Made by a program: the position numbers and the translations under genes
The notes under the pieces: model-generated
Databases searched by the model: none
What the model saw: only the letters and a program-made list of their open reading frames with translations
Told to the model about the DNA's origin: nothing
Shown: positions 12,520-20,596 of the stretch, in pieces
Layout of the letters: the number at the start of each line of letters is the position of its first letter
Position numbering within the stretch: position 1 is the stretch's first letter
Source of the DNA: a virus
Length of the DNA: 20,612 nucleotides
IMG/VR virus record: IMGVR_UViG_3300027985_000101
Coordinates: 1 to 20,612 of that record
Direction: 5' to 3' (one strand)

Positions 12520-13335
12520 ATGAACCATAATGCGACACGCAACTTTGATAATGAGTACTTGCGTGTATTGCGAGATGTACTTGTGTATGGATCTGATTCA
12601 CCAGATCGGACAGGAACAGGTCGTAGGCGACTATTCAGTCAAACCATGAAGTTCGATATTGCTGGTGAATTCCCTTTCTTGACTACAAAGAAAGTCAATA
12701 CAAAAGCTATTATTAATGAGTTGGTCTGGATGGTTGCTCTAGGATCTACTGACGTTAATTGGCTGAACGAACAAGGGCACACATTCTGGGATGAATGGAA
12801 GCTAGAAGATGGTACAATCGGTAAAGGGTATGGAAAACAGTTTCGTGATTGTAAAGGCGTTGATCAAGTTAAACGTGTAATCAAATCTCTGAAAGAAGAC
12901 CCTTACGGATCACGTCATGTGATCAGTCTATGGCAACCGGATGAGATTGATGATATGGCGCTACCACCTTGTCACGGTGTCCATATCCAATTCTTCGTAG
13001 AGGACGGTGATAAGCTGAGCTGTCAAATGGTTCAGCGTTCGGGAGACATGTTCTTGGGCGTACCATTTAATATTGCTTTCTATAGCCTGCTGACACGTTT
13101 GATTGCGCAACTAACAGGAATGTATGCCAAAGAGCTTGCCCTGACGATTGTAGATGCACACATTTACTTGAACCACATTGACCAAGTTAAAGAACAACTT
13201 ACAAGGAAACCCAAACCGTATCCTTACGTGCTGATATCGCCACATGTTAAGGATATTGATGATTTCCGATTAGAGGATGTAGAGATTCTTGGCTACGATC
13301 CGCATCCAGCAATCAAGGCACCTATTAGTGTGTGA
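12520..13335 (+). CDS. thyA: Thymidylate synthase
   Basis: A 271-residue folate-dependent thymidylate synthase (dUMP to dTMP with methylene-tetrahydrofolate). It contains the N-terminal SPDRTGTGRRRLF phosphate-binding arginines, FPFLTTKKV, the active-site Cys151 in LPPCHGVHIQFF, the QRSGDMFLGVPFNIAFY motif and DAHIYLNHIDQ. Length is close to the bacterial enzyme (264) and T4 td (286). I use ATG 12520 with AGGAGGG 10 nt upstream rather than the TTG one codon before. Unlike T4 td it has no intron. The ligase gene follows after 10 nt, so both likely support phage DNA synthesis. Confidence 0.96.
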   Translation: MNHNATRNFDNEYLRVLRDVLVYGSDSPDRTGTGRRRLFSQTMKFDIAGEFPFLTTKKVNTKAIINELVWMVALGSTDVNWLNEQGHTFWDEWKLEDGTIGKGYGKQFRDCKGVDQVKRVIKSLKEDPYGSRHVISLWQPDEIDDMALPPCHGVHIQFFVEDGDKLSCQMVQRSGDMFLGVPFNIAFYSLLTRLIAQLTGMYAKELALTIVDAHIYLNHIDQVKEQLTRKPKPYPYVLISPHVKDIDDFRLEDVEILGYDPHPAIKAPISV

Positions 13336-13345
13336 GGAGGTATAG

Positions 13346-14221
13346 ATGGCGGCTAATCTAAAGCCCATGCTCGCTGTGGAAGTCGATTTTGACAAATTGC
13401 GTTATCCTTGCTTAGTTTCACCTAAGCTAGACGGTATTCGTGTTGTAGTGAGGGATGGCCTTGTGCTGTCCCGCTCACTTAAACCAATTCGTAACAAATA
13501 CGTACAAGAGTTGTTCTGTCACTTAGAAGGGGTTGATGGGGAATTGATTGTTGGTGATCCCACCGCACCGGATGTGTTTCAAAAGACCACCTCTGGCGTG
13601 ATGAGTGCTGAAGGAACACCTGATGTTAAGCTGTACGCATTTGATCTTTGGAACAGACCATCTCTACCGTACTATGAGCGACAAGTACAGTTAGACAAGC
13701 TGGTAAGACAAGAATCTGATCTTGTCATTGTGCGGTCATTTCATGCTGAAGATGTTGATGAGGTGATGGAATACGCTGACAACTTTGTTAGTGAAGGCTA
13801 TGAAGGGATTATGATTCGTGATCCCATGACCAAATACAAATATGGACGATCCACTAAGAACTCGCAAGAGCTTTTGAAATGGAAGCCTTTTGTTGATGAC
13901 GAGTTCGTTGTGATTGGGTTCACGGAACGTATGCACAATGCAAATGAAGCTAAACGGAATGCTCTTGGTAATCTTGAACGATCATCTGCAAAAGATGGTC
14001 TTGTCCCGACAGGTATGCTTGGTTCATTGGTGCTCCAGTGGCAAACTGGCACCTTTGAGTGCGGAACAGGATTCACTGATGAACAACGAAAAGAGATATG
14101 GAATAACCAAGACCTCTATCTTGGTAAGCTGGCTAAAATTCGCTATCAAGAGATTGGGGCTAAGGATAAACCGCGCTTTGGAAGTTTTCAGGGCTTTAGA
14201 AGTCCAGACGATTTGAGCTAA
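13346..14221 (+). CDS. ATP-dependent DNA ligase (short phage type)
   Basis: A 291-residue ligase with the nucleotidyltransferase core and OB fold. Motif I is SPKLDGIR, with Lys27 the likely adenylated residue. DGELIVG near residue 65 is motif III, LYAFDLW near 96 is IIIa, EGYEGIMIRDP near 155 is motif IV and LLKWKP near 175 is motif V. The C-terminal half (EFVVIGFTERMH to the FGSFQGFRSP end) is the OB domain. It would seal nicks during phage replication and repair, using ATP. Ribosome-binding site GAGGAGGT. It ends its operon: a terminator follows 11 nt after the stop. Confidence 0.93.
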   Translation: MAANLKPMLAVEVDFDKLRYPCLVSPKLDGIRVVVRDGLVLSRSLKPIRNKYVQELFCHLEGVDGELIVGDPTAPDVFQKTTSGVMSAEGTPDVKLYAFDLWNRPSLPYYERQVQLDKLVRQESDLVIVRSFHAEDVDEVMEYADNFVSEGYEGIMIRDPMTKYKYGRSTKNSQELLKWKPFVDDEFVVIGFTERMHNANEAKRNALGNLERSSAKDGLVPTGMLGSLVLQWQTGTFECGTGFTDEQRKEIWNNQDLYLGKLAKIRYQEIGAKDKPRFGSFQGFRSPDDLS

Positions 14222-14231
14222 CACGTTCTAA

Positions 14232-14253
14232 GCCGCCTTCGGGCGGTTTTATT
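14232..14253 (+). terminator. Rho-independent terminator after the ligase gene
   Basis: CCGCC-TTCG-GGCGG stem with a UUCG tetraloop, followed by TTTTATTTT. A classic intrinsic terminator on the plus strand. Confidence 0.92.
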
Positions 14254-14267
14254 TTGTCTAAAATATG

Positions 14268-14296
14268 TTGACACAACATCAATGCACAGCTATAGT
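14268..14296 (+). promoter_or_regulatory. Sigma-70-type promoter for the second early operon
   Basis: TTGACA (14268-14273), 17-nt spacer, TATAGT (14291-14296), directly after the terminator and 36 nt before the next gene. Confidence 0.85.
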
Positions 14297-14331
14297 GTAG
14301 GAAATCGAACAACGAGGAGATAACAAGACAC

Positions 14332-14529
14332 ATGCGTAAATTTAAGTACACAGAAACAAACGGACTAACCCTTGAAGAATACATTGTTACTGAACAAGAG
14401 ATTCTGGATAAATACTTTAAGACTTGGGCCGAAGCTATGTGGCAGGAAAATCCTGATCCATATTTCATTACGGTAGACTCTTGTATCGAAGATTGGTGCC
14501 TTACAAAGAATGCGGAGGAAATTGTATGA
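14332..14529 (+). CDS. Hypothetical small protein
   Basis: A 65-residue acidic protein, first gene after the promoter at 14268. It is not recognised. The ribosome-binding site GAGGAG is 13 nt from the ATG. The stop overlaps the next start as ATGA at 14526-14529. Trp and Cys residues cluster near the C-terminus (DSCIEDWCLTKN). Confidence 0.65.
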   Translation: MRKFKYTETNGLTLEEYIVTEQEILDKYFKTWAEAMWQENPDPYFITVDSCIEDWCLTKNAEEIV

Positions 14530-14966
14530 ACACGGCACTGCTGATCGTAGACAGTTTTGACCAAATAGATTTTGACCAATTCAATCGTATCCGAAGTCGT
14601 GGCAAAGGATCTGCCCTCTGTGATCGTGACAACTATCGCGTAATGATCTTTGACACGGAATATCTAAAACAGAAGCCTCTACGAACATTCTGTTGCGGAA
14701 CACGTTTTGACATGGTAGAGGTGGCTGGTGATGTGTCCAGCTCAAATTGGGCATACCTTATTAGCCGAACTCGTGGTAAGATGATGCTGACACAACCTTT
14801 TGTTGATAATTCTGTTCAGCTTTATCAGAACAGGCTTGTGTGGCAAGATCGTGTATACGACTTTGGTAATGTTACACATGAAATGTTTGATGAATTTGTG
14901 TCAGACCTTTCGGCATTGTATTTTGGTGACACAATTGTGTTAGTAGACTTGGAGGAAATTGTATGA
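14526..14966 (+). CDS. Hypothetical protein
   Basis: A 146-residue protein, mixed alpha/beta by eye, not recognised. The start at 14526 (MNTALLIVDSFDQID) is preferred over an upstream ATG at 14481 because of GGAGGAA 7 nt upstream and the ATGA overlap with the preceding stop. Its own end repeats the same junction: GGAGGAAATTGTATGAAC recurs at 14951, giving the same LEEIV-type C-terminus and another ATGA overlap. Confidence 0.7.
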   Translation: MNTALLIVDSFDQIDFDQFNRIRSRGKGSALCDRDNYRVMIFDTEYLKQKPLRTFCCGTRFDMVEVAGDVSSSNWAYLISRTRGKMMLTQPFVDNSVQLYQNRLVWQDRVYDFGNVTHEMFDEFVSDLSALYFGDTIVLVDLEEIV

Positions 14967-15244
14967 ACGCAATCCAGACTAAACAAATCAGTGAACACAA
15001 GTTCAAACGTGTTTGGGAACAAACTCCTGCACATAATCGTTCCTACCGATTCAATGTGAACACAGAATGTTACACTATAACATGTGTACGTGACGGGATG
15101 ATCTATACTCAAGAATTTTACATGGATAAGTTGGGAGATGAGTCTGTCATAGATGGTAACAAGCTGGTGACGTGTAATCGAAAGGATTACACTAAGACAG
15201 CCACTGGACGAAGAATCTTTGAAATGCTATATAAGGAAGATTGA
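14963..15244 (+). CDS. Hypothetical protein
   Basis: A 93-residue basic protein (MNAIQTKQISEHKFKRVW), not recognised. The ATG overlaps the preceding stop and has GGAGGAA upstream. The opening Ser-Glu-His-Lys-Phe-Lys-Arg-Val resembles ISKSKFERVKNH in the gene at 15949, so the two may be distant relatives. Confidence 0.68.
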   Translation: MNAIQTKQISEHKFKRVWEQTPAHNRSYRFNVNTECYTITCVRDGMIYTQEFYMDKLGDESVIDGNKLVTCNRKDYTKTATGRRIFEMLYKED

Positions 15245-15245
15245 T

Positions 15246-15488
15246 ATGAAACAACTTGGTGAGTTATCTCTGCAAGAATACACCACACTGAAAAATATGG
15301 GCATGTTGTTCGAGATGTATCCTGATGCAACTGGTCATGTTGATGACGATTTACAGGCAGTACGTGTAGACGCATATACCAAAGCCGATTGGAGTGTAAC
15401 TAAACAAGTGGGTAGGGCTGTCCTACCGAGAGTTAAGACAGTGTTCTTCTACGACATCATAGATCAAGAAGCGGAGTATGACTGGTGA
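15246..15488 (+). CDS. Hypothetical small protein
   Basis: An 80-residue acidic protein, not recognised. ATG 15246 with AAGGA upstream is preferred over an earlier ATG at 15219 that overlaps the preceding gene. The stop overlaps the next GTG start (GTGA). Confidence 0.65.
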   Translation: MKQLGELSLQEYTTLKNMGMLFEMYPDATGHVDDDLQAVRVDAYTKADWSVTKQVGRAVLPRVKTVFFYDIIDQEAEYDW

Positions 15489-15943
15489 AACTGAAATACG
15501 GCAAAGTGAAATTCGGCTATAAAGATTCTTGGTCAGCAGAGCCTGTCTTGTCTGAGATCATTGCTGACTGGCTAAAGAACTTTCGCAATGTGTTGTGGGA
15601 GAAACGCGTAGGGTGCCCACAACAAGTTCTAGATTTAGTGTATCCAGATCACGATCATTTTAACTATACTGACGAACAAATCAAACAAGGTTTAGTTAAA
15701 TGGTTTGAGATGATCGACGATATGATCTATGCCTTTGAGAATATTGAGCCGGTATATTCTGGCGAATGGGTAAATGGTGAAGGGCACGGTGATATAGATG
15801 AACATGGACACACAAGATGGAATAAACAACCTTCTGATCCAGATGCGTATAGACAACATCGTGACTTGTGCGACAGACATCACCAACGTGTAAAGAAGGG
15901 CCGTCAACTATTCACTGAACATTATGACAGTTTGTGGTGGTAA
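15485..15943 (+). CDS. Hypothetical protein, GTG start
   Basis: A 152-residue protein starting at a GTG overlapping the previous stop. The C-terminal half is unusually rich in His and Asp (GEGHGDIDEHGHTRW, RQHRDLCDRHHQRVKKG), which could bind metal. It has many Trp residues. No family recognised. Confidence 0.68.
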   Translation: MKLKYGKVKFGYKDSWSAEPVLSEIIADWLKNFRNVLWEKRVGCPQQVLDLVYPDHDHFNYTDEQIKQGLVKWFEMIDDMIYAFENIEPVYSGEWVNGEGHGDIDEHGHTRWNKQPSDPDAYRQHRDLCDRHHQRVKKGRQLFTEHYDSLWW

Positions 15944-15948
15944 CTTAT

Positions 15949-16173
15949 ATGAAAAAGAAAACAATCAGCAAAAGTAAATTTGAGCGCGTAAAGAATCACC
16001 CGAAGGCTTGTTGGGAAGATGCTTACGTCACAGATGATTTTGCAAAATATGTCAGGTCGTTCTTTCTACAAGATTGTGGTGGACGATTCTTGTATGCACA
16101 TATCTTAGAAGTCAAACCATCAACAGGACCAAACGAGTATTGGTGCAGAATTGATATGAGGACACTATTTTGA
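15949..16173 (+). CDS. Hypothetical small basic protein
   Basis: A 74-residue protein with a Lys-rich N-terminus (MKKKTISKSKFERVK). I chose ATG 15949; an in-frame GTG at 15934 overlaps the previous gene and is possible. The ribosome-binding site is weak. No family recognised. Confidence 0.6.
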   Translation: MKKKTISKSKFERVKNHPKACWEDAYVTDDFAKYVRSFFLQDCGGRFLYAHILEVKPSTGPNEYWCRIDMRTLF

Positions 16174-16346
16174 TACAGCTCTACAAGCAAACAGATATTC
16201 TCACAGTATATCTACACGCGAGTATGCTGGTAAAATACCCAGAGGCATTCTATCAGCAGAATGGCGTGTGGAAGAGTTATGTGCTGTATGATTCTGAGTT
16301 TGGGGAATATCGGATTGAGTTTATGTTTAAAGGCAAGGAGTGGTAG
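16170..16346 (+). CDS. Hypothetical small protein, TTG start
   Basis: A 58-residue frame fills the gap between two genes exactly. It can start at TTG 16170, which overlaps the preceding TGA, and runs to TAG at 16346, 2 nt before the next ATG. The sequence (YKQTDILTVYLHASMLVKYPEAF and later YVLYDSEFGEYRIEF) has normal protein composition with aromatic residues. A later ATG at 16224 would give 40 residues. Function unknown. Confidence 0.5.
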   Translation: MIQLYKQTDILTVYLHASMLVKYPEAFYQQNGVWKSYVLYDSEFGEYRIEFMFKGKEW

Positions 16347-16348
16347 AT

Positions 16349-16729
16349 ATGAACTGGAAAGGTTACGTACAAATCATCCCGACAGATGATCAGGTGAAAC
16401 GTCTGGAACAAGCGATTAAGAGGGCTGATGATTTCGTGAAGAACACTGATGAACAGGCTAAAATTATCAGCAATAGTGTTTACACAGAAAAGCGCAGGTA
16501 CTGGATCTTTTGGCAGAAATCTGTTGAAATGATTGATCAATATAAAGTCAATAAAGATTCGCCGTTAGGTGTTAGTTGGTTCGTTTGGACAGATGACGAC
16601 TACTTCTATCTAAATGATATCTACGAGATTATGAAAGATATCCAGCAAATGATTCAGGCAGGAAGTCCGTTGTATTTGGATAATAAGATGGCGAAGGTTT
16701 GGAATAAGATATTGACGGAAGGTATTTGA
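16349..16729 (+). CDS. Hypothetical protein
   Basis: A 126-residue protein. ATG 16349 has AAGGAG 9 nt upstream, inside the previous gene. The N-terminal 50 residues are helical and charged (DDQVKRLEQAIKRADDFVK), and the centre is aromatic-rich (RRYWIFWQKS, WFVWTDDDYFYLNDIYEI). No family recognised. Confidence 0.68.
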   Translation: MNWKGYVQIIPTDDQVKRLEQAIKRADDFVKNTDEQAKIISNSVYTEKRRYWIFWQKSVEMIDQYKVNKDSPLGVSWFVWTDDDYFYLNDIYEIMKDIQQMIQAGSPLYLDNKMAKVWNKILTEGI

Positions 16730-16768
16730 AATGGTTTAATGGTGGGAATTTGACGGGAGGAGATTACA

Positions 16769-17302
16769 ATGAAATATTGGACAGGTGTGGGTAGCAGAGA
16801 AGTACCACCTAAATTCGCACTCTATATGCAAAGCATTGCCATCAGAATGAGTAATGCTGGTTACACACTACGATCAGGTGGAGCAGGCGGTAGTGACACA
16901 ATCTTTCAGAAAGAGGTTGACCCAGATCTTACACAGATTTGGATTCCTTGGAAGGGTTTCAACAAGTTTTGTAAAGACGGGAATCATATTGTGATTTCAG
17001 ACAAATCGTTCAACATTGCTCGTGAGTTTTATTTGGACACAGGGATCATTCCTTGGTTTGATCGAATGAAACAAGGTGCCCAGAAACTACATGCACGAAA
17101 CTATTTCCAAGTTGTCGGTAAAGAAGGTCTTGGTGAACCTAAGTCAGAAGTGTGTATCTACTATGCTGAAATGAATGGTAATGAACCTAAAGGAGGTACA
17201 CGGTCAGCAGTGATGGTTGCTAGATACTTTGGTATCCCGTGTTATAATTTGGGGATTAGTTCTGACTTGGATAAGTTGGATAGATATTTGGACGGGATTT
17301 GA
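16769..17302 (+). CDS. SLOG-fold (DprA/YspA-like) nucleotide-binding protein
   Basis: A 177-residue protein with the Rossmann-like SLOG layout seen in DprA N-domains, YspA and related phage proteins. It opens with a glycine motif TGVGSREVP (5-13), then TLRSGGAGGSDTIFQKE (33-49), where the GGA-G-SD signature binds phosphate or nucleotide, and near the C-terminus PKGGTRSAVMVARYFGIPCYN. Such phage proteins are thought to bind nucleotides or DNA; the exact ligand is not known. Ribosome-binding site GGGAGGAG. It ends the operon, with a terminator just after. Confidence 0.8.
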   Translation: MKYWTGVGSREVPPKFALYMQSIAIRMSNAGYTLRSGGAGGSDTIFQKEVDPDLTQIWIPWKGFNKFCKDGNHIVISDKSFNIAREFYLDTGIIPWFDRMKQGAQKLHARNYFQVVGKEGLGEPKSEVCIYYAEMNGNEPKGGTRSAVMVARYFGIPCYNLGISSDLDKLDRYLDGI

Positions 17303-17310
17303 TTTTAATG

Positions 17311-17330
17311 GGAGCTTTGGCTCCTTTTCT
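17311..17330 (+). terminator. Rho-independent terminator
   Basis: GGAGC-TTTG-GCTCC stem followed by TTTTCTT, 8 nt after the SLOG gene. Confidence 0.85.
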
Positions 17331-17333
17331 TGC

Positions 17334-17362
17334 TTGACTAACCGAATGTATCAAAGTAAAAT
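17334..17362 (+). promoter_or_regulatory. Sigma-70-type promoter for the helicase operon
   Basis: TTGACT (17334-17339), 17-nt spacer, TAAAAT (17357-17362), directly after the terminator and 27 nt before the helicase ATG. Confidence 0.82.
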
Positions 17363-17389
17363 ACAAACTTAATATCTTAGGAGGAACGT

Positions 17390-18625
17390 ATGAACACGCA
17401 AGATCAACAAAAGGCTATCGACCTAATCAATCAAGGTAAGAATGTCTTCGTAACAGGGTCAGGCGGAGTAGGTAAAAGTTGGGTTATCCGACAGATTGCA
17501 GATATGAACAGCATCCTCGTAGCACCAACAGGTGTGGCTGCAATCAATATTGGCGGAGCCACTTGTCACAGTGTTTTCTCACTACCATTCGGTCTGGTAG
17601 CAGCAGGTGACGAGTTCAAGATTAGTACGGGAGCACGTAAACTGTTCAGTAGTGGTAAAGTCAAACGGATCATTATTGATGAAGTGGGGATGTTACGTGC
17701 TGACTACCTTGATCTTATCGACAAGAAACTTAAACTGATCTGCCGAAACAAAGAACCTTTTGGCGGAATTCAGATGGTAGTTGTTGGGGACTTCTACCAG
17801 CTCGAACCAATTGTCTCAGAGGATGAGTTGGAATACTTCCGAGAGAAATACAAATCACCATTTGCATTCTCAGCTAAGTCTTGGAAGTTTAACACTGTAG
17901 AACTAACAGAAGTGAAGCGTCAGTCAGATACTACACAGATTGATCTTTTGAATACTATCCGCAAGGATACAGACGATAGTGATGTGAGCCTTGAACAGAT
18001 TGTCCAGATGGCAAAACCTTACGAGAATTGTTCAGAGACACTACATCTATGTGCGTATAACAATGATTCAATCAAGATTAACAAGTATTGGTTCACACAG
18101 ATTGATCAACCGGCATTCACATATACAGCTAATTACACAGACAATTGGGGAAAGCAACATCCTGTACCAGAGAAGGTTATGGTGAAGAAAGGTTCAAAGG
18201 TATTGATCTGTGCTAATGACGTGAACAAGCAATATGTAAATGGTGATCGTGGTGTAGTGGTAGATTACACACCATACTCTGTAGTTATCAAATTAGATGC
18301 AACAGGACATCTTGTTGAAGTGGAAGAACATACATGGGAAAAAGTGAAATACTCTAAAGTGGGCGGTAAGATCAAGAAAGATGTTGTAGGAACATTCTCT
18401 CAGATTCCCTTACGGATGGGTTGGGCTGTAAGTATTCACAAGAGTCAAGGCATGACACTGGATAAAGCGGCTATTGATGTTGGTAAAGGATGCTTTGGTC
18501 ACGGACAGTTGTATGTAGCTTTGAGTCGTATCAAGGATCTGACACAACTATCGTTTGTACGCAATATTGATATTGATGATCTAATTGTCCGAGAGGAAGT
18601 GAAGGAGTTTTATGGGCACGAATAA
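17390..18625 (+). CDS. SF1B DNA helicase, PIF1/RecD/Dda-like
   Basis: A 411-residue ATP-driven 5'-3' DNA helicase of the PIF1/RecD2/Dda class. Motif I (Walker A) is GSGGVGKS at residues 23-30, motif Ia APTGVAA near 45-51, motif II IIIDEVG with DE at 97-98, and motif III VVGDFYQLEPI near 135. The UvrD_C_2-like end contains AVSIHKSQGMTLDKA near 350 and GQLYVALSRI near 380. It is about the size of T4 Dda (439). It probably aids fork start or restart in phage replication. Ribosome-binding site AGGAGG. Its end overlaps the next gene by 14 nt. Confidence 0.93.
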   Translation: MNTQDQQKAIDLINQGKNVFVTGSGGVGKSWVIRQIADMNSILVAPTGVAAINIGGATCHSVFSLPFGLVAAGDEFKISTGARKLFSSGKVKRIIIDEVGMLRADYLDLIDKKLKLICRNKEPFGGIQMVVVGDFYQLEPIVSEDELEYFREKYKSPFAFSAKSWKFNTVELTEVKRQSDTTQIDLLNTIRKDTDDSDVSLEQIVQMAKPYENCSETLHLCAYNNDSIKINKYWFTQIDQPAFTYTANYTDNWGKQHPVPEKVMVKKGSKVLICANDVNKQYVNGDRGVVVDYTPYSVVIKLDATGHLVEVEEHTWEKVKYSKVGGKIKKDVVGTFSQIPLRMGWAVSIHKSQGMTLDKAAIDVGKGCFGHGQLYVALSRIKDLTQLSFVRNIDIDDLIVREEVKEFYGHE

Positions 18626-19355
18626 ACTTTCAGAAGAAGACCTGCTAGAGTTATCTTCGGCAAGGAAATTGAAACAGGAAGCATACAAGTTACAGCAACA
18701 GGCTAGTAATATCGAACGAGGTATTTTCTCAAGATATAGGAGTGAAGATACAAAATATCTTACATTTGACATCTTGAGAGATATACATGAAGCGATCTAT
18801 GATACGATTGATTTAGAGGATGTGTCTAAGGTTGATCTTATCTCTGAGGTTATGGAAGCACATGAAGAAACTTTTGACACATACACAAAGAGTAAACACA
18901 AAGAGTTCCCGTATGAGTTTGGATCTAAATTGTTTGAACACTTCTTAGATCACCCTGTTCAGAAGAGATTGTATCGTAAAGGTTGTGTCTCAAAGAAGGG
19001 TATGAAACAATCCAATACACCTAGTAAACATGTTGAATATGTATGGGGAGTGAAGATGAATTATCTTACAATGATTGAGTTGAAGAAGCTCAGGGAAGAG
19101 TTTGAGAAGAATAAGCTAGAAGCTAAAGCTCGTATGGATAACATCGAAGCAAGTGTTGATACAGTGAAAGAATGGTTGATTGAACTGTCTAAACAGGACT
19201 CAAAACTAGAAAAGAAAGTGCAGGCTTACTTGTATCGGCTAGAAGGTATGAAGCACAAGGATGTGGCAGAGATTATGAATATTGGTGAAAGCACTAGCAG
19301 AGCTTACTATAATCAAGTGAGTGAGCTGATCTCTCAGCGAAATATCTTAGCGTAA
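18612..19355 (+). CDS. Hypothetical coiled-coil protein with C-terminal sigma-4-like HTH
   Basis: A 247-residue basic, helical protein, not recognised. Residues 1-45 are helical (LLELSSARKLKQEAYKLQQQ), residues 155-205 look like a coiled coil (MIELKKLREEFEKNKLEAKAR), and the last 40 residues form a helix-turn-helix like sigma-70 region 4 (AYLYRLEGMKHKDVAEIMNIGESTSRAYY). It is translationally coupled to the helicase (AAGGAG, 14-nt overlap). It may be a DNA-binding transcription or replication factor, perhaps acting on the large non-coding region that follows. Confidence 0.72.
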   Translation: MGTNKLSEEDLLELSSARKLKQEAYKLQQQASNIERGIFSRYRSEDTKYLTFDILRDIHEAIYDTIDLEDVSKVDLISEVMEAHEETFDTYTKSKHKEFPYEFGSKLFEHFLDHPVQKRLYRKGCVSKKGMKQSNTPSKHVEYVWGVKMNYLTMIELKKLREEFEKNKLEAKARMDNIEASVDTVKEWLIELSKQDSKLEKKVQAYLYRLEGMKHKDVAEIMNIGESTSRAYYNQVSELISQRNILA

Positions 19356-19363
19356 AGTTAGCG

Positions 19364-19436
19364 TTCTTAGCGCTTTTTTTGTAAAATTCCCTATAATAAA
19401 TATTATCCAATTTCTTCACCAAGAAAGCGCTAAGAA
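19364..19436. repeat. 16-bp inverted repeat after the last gene
   Basis: TTCTTAGCGCTTTTTT (19364-19379) is matched by AAGAAAGCGCTAAGAA (19421-19436), 15 of 16 bp, around a 41-nt AT-rich loop. The left arm also contains AGCG...CGCT followed by seven T, which could act as a weak intrinsic terminator for the plus-strand operon. Confidence 0.55.
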
Positions 19437-19450
19437 ATTCTAGTAAGAAA

Positions 19451-19480
19451 GAGGGAAATATACACACAAGTGTTTCCCTC
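19451..19480. repeat. Hairpin 1 (GAGGGAAA / TTTCCCTC)
   Basis: An 8-bp perfect outer stem with an inner CAC-ACAA-GTG. It is followed 2-12 nt later by CTTAACAAGAC. Confidence 0.6.
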
Positions 19481-19594
19481 CTCTTAACAAGACTATTCTG
19501 TTCAGACTTCTGTGCTACACCTTCTGATCAGAATCCAGACAAGACTCCTGTCAGAATATTCAGCACAGATCTATGAACACAATGTCCTAACAAG

Positions 19595-19630
19595 AAGGGA
19601 AGAAATATTACATATTTATATTCTTCCCTT
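19595..19630. repeat. Hairpin 2 (AAGGGAAGAA / TTCTTCCCTT)
   Basis: A 10-bp perfect stem, extendable by 3 bp past one bulged A. It is flanked on both sides by CCTAACAAGA (19586 and 19632), the same word that follows hairpin 1, so the two hairpins look like copies of one module. Confidence 0.65.
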
Positions 19631-20039
19631 TCCTAACAAGACATCCTAGCTACAACTCTTAGCTACATCCTGTGTGTCCATTCTCTGTGCTATTCCAGCA
19701 CAAATCTCTACACAAAACCATCTAGCTAAAATCTCCTATCAAAATACAGCAACATAGCCAAAGGCAGCTTGTATAGACACCTCTAACACCCATCTATGTC
19801 TAAACTTACCCTGACAATACCTCTAGGCTGTATATCTAGCCCCTACCTCTATCCTAAATCCACAGCAAGAACAATACAAGATACAATACACGCAATAGAA
19901 GAATATTATTACATGACAATAACGTGATTAAGGATGTCTATGTGTATGGGGTTTCTATAGATAATCATAGTCCCTATGTTATTGCTCAGATTTGCTATCT
20001 CTAAGACTGTTTTGGTCTATAGTGTAGGCTAGATAGTCT

Positions 20040-20489
20040 GGTCTGGAACGTAGATGATACGTGTGGTCTGGATGATCTAGGCTGAAAATCTGGTGAAAAT
20101 ATTTCTACTAAAAATTTGGTCTGGGATTTCAGGCTGAATCTTCTGTCTCGGCTTCGGTCAGAAACACCCCTCCCCATATTTTGACAATAACTCTTGAGGT
20201 CAATTTCGCCAGTAGCTCATTAGGTGTTTAACACACCCATCCCGCCCCAATTCGATCCTGTTAGAATGTCCCAAACAGACCCCGCCACAACCTCCTACCA
20301 GCCTGTCCGGGCGGTATATAGCGTGTGTATATGTAGGTCAGCATAGGATCTTGCTACAACGTCTCTCAGGCTGATTCGTGTTGCCAGCATATTCTGTCCC
20401 TATTCCTGATCGAATTATTCAGGCTGTACCTATCCTGCAAAGGATCCCTATTCAGGCTGGATCGTATGGTCTGAATGTATAGGCTGGAT
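20040..20489 (+). repeat. Dispersed RGKCTGRAT repeats
   Basis: The AGGCTGRAT form occurs at 20079, 20131, 20368, 20421, 20454 and 20481 (also 19825), and the GGTCTGRAT form at 20040, 20065, 20118 and 20468, all in the same orientation, with one or two mismatches. The repeated direct orientation suggests protein-binding iterons or repeated promoter parts. Confidence 0.5.
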
Positions 20490-20551
20490 TATGTAACGAT
20501 ATAACATAACAGGAAAGTGTAATAGGCATTACATTCTATTGGGATTATTTG

Positions 20552-20596
20552 TGTGGATAAGTCTGGGGATAAAGTCTGTTAATAAGATGGGGATAA
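20552..20596 (-). promoter_or_regulatory. DnaA-box cluster
   Basis: On the minus strand there is a perfect consensus box TTATCCACA (20560-20552) and two one-mismatch boxes TTATCCCCA (20572-20564 and 20596-20588). Starts are 12 and 24 nt apart and all have the same orientation. An AT-rich stretch (20490-20550) lies next to them. This is compatible with host DnaA binding at a phage origin. Confidence 0.5.

Noticed and set aside
12520-13335. Intron in thyA, as in T4 td
   Set aside because: The frame is continuous and all motifs are present in order, so no intron is needed.
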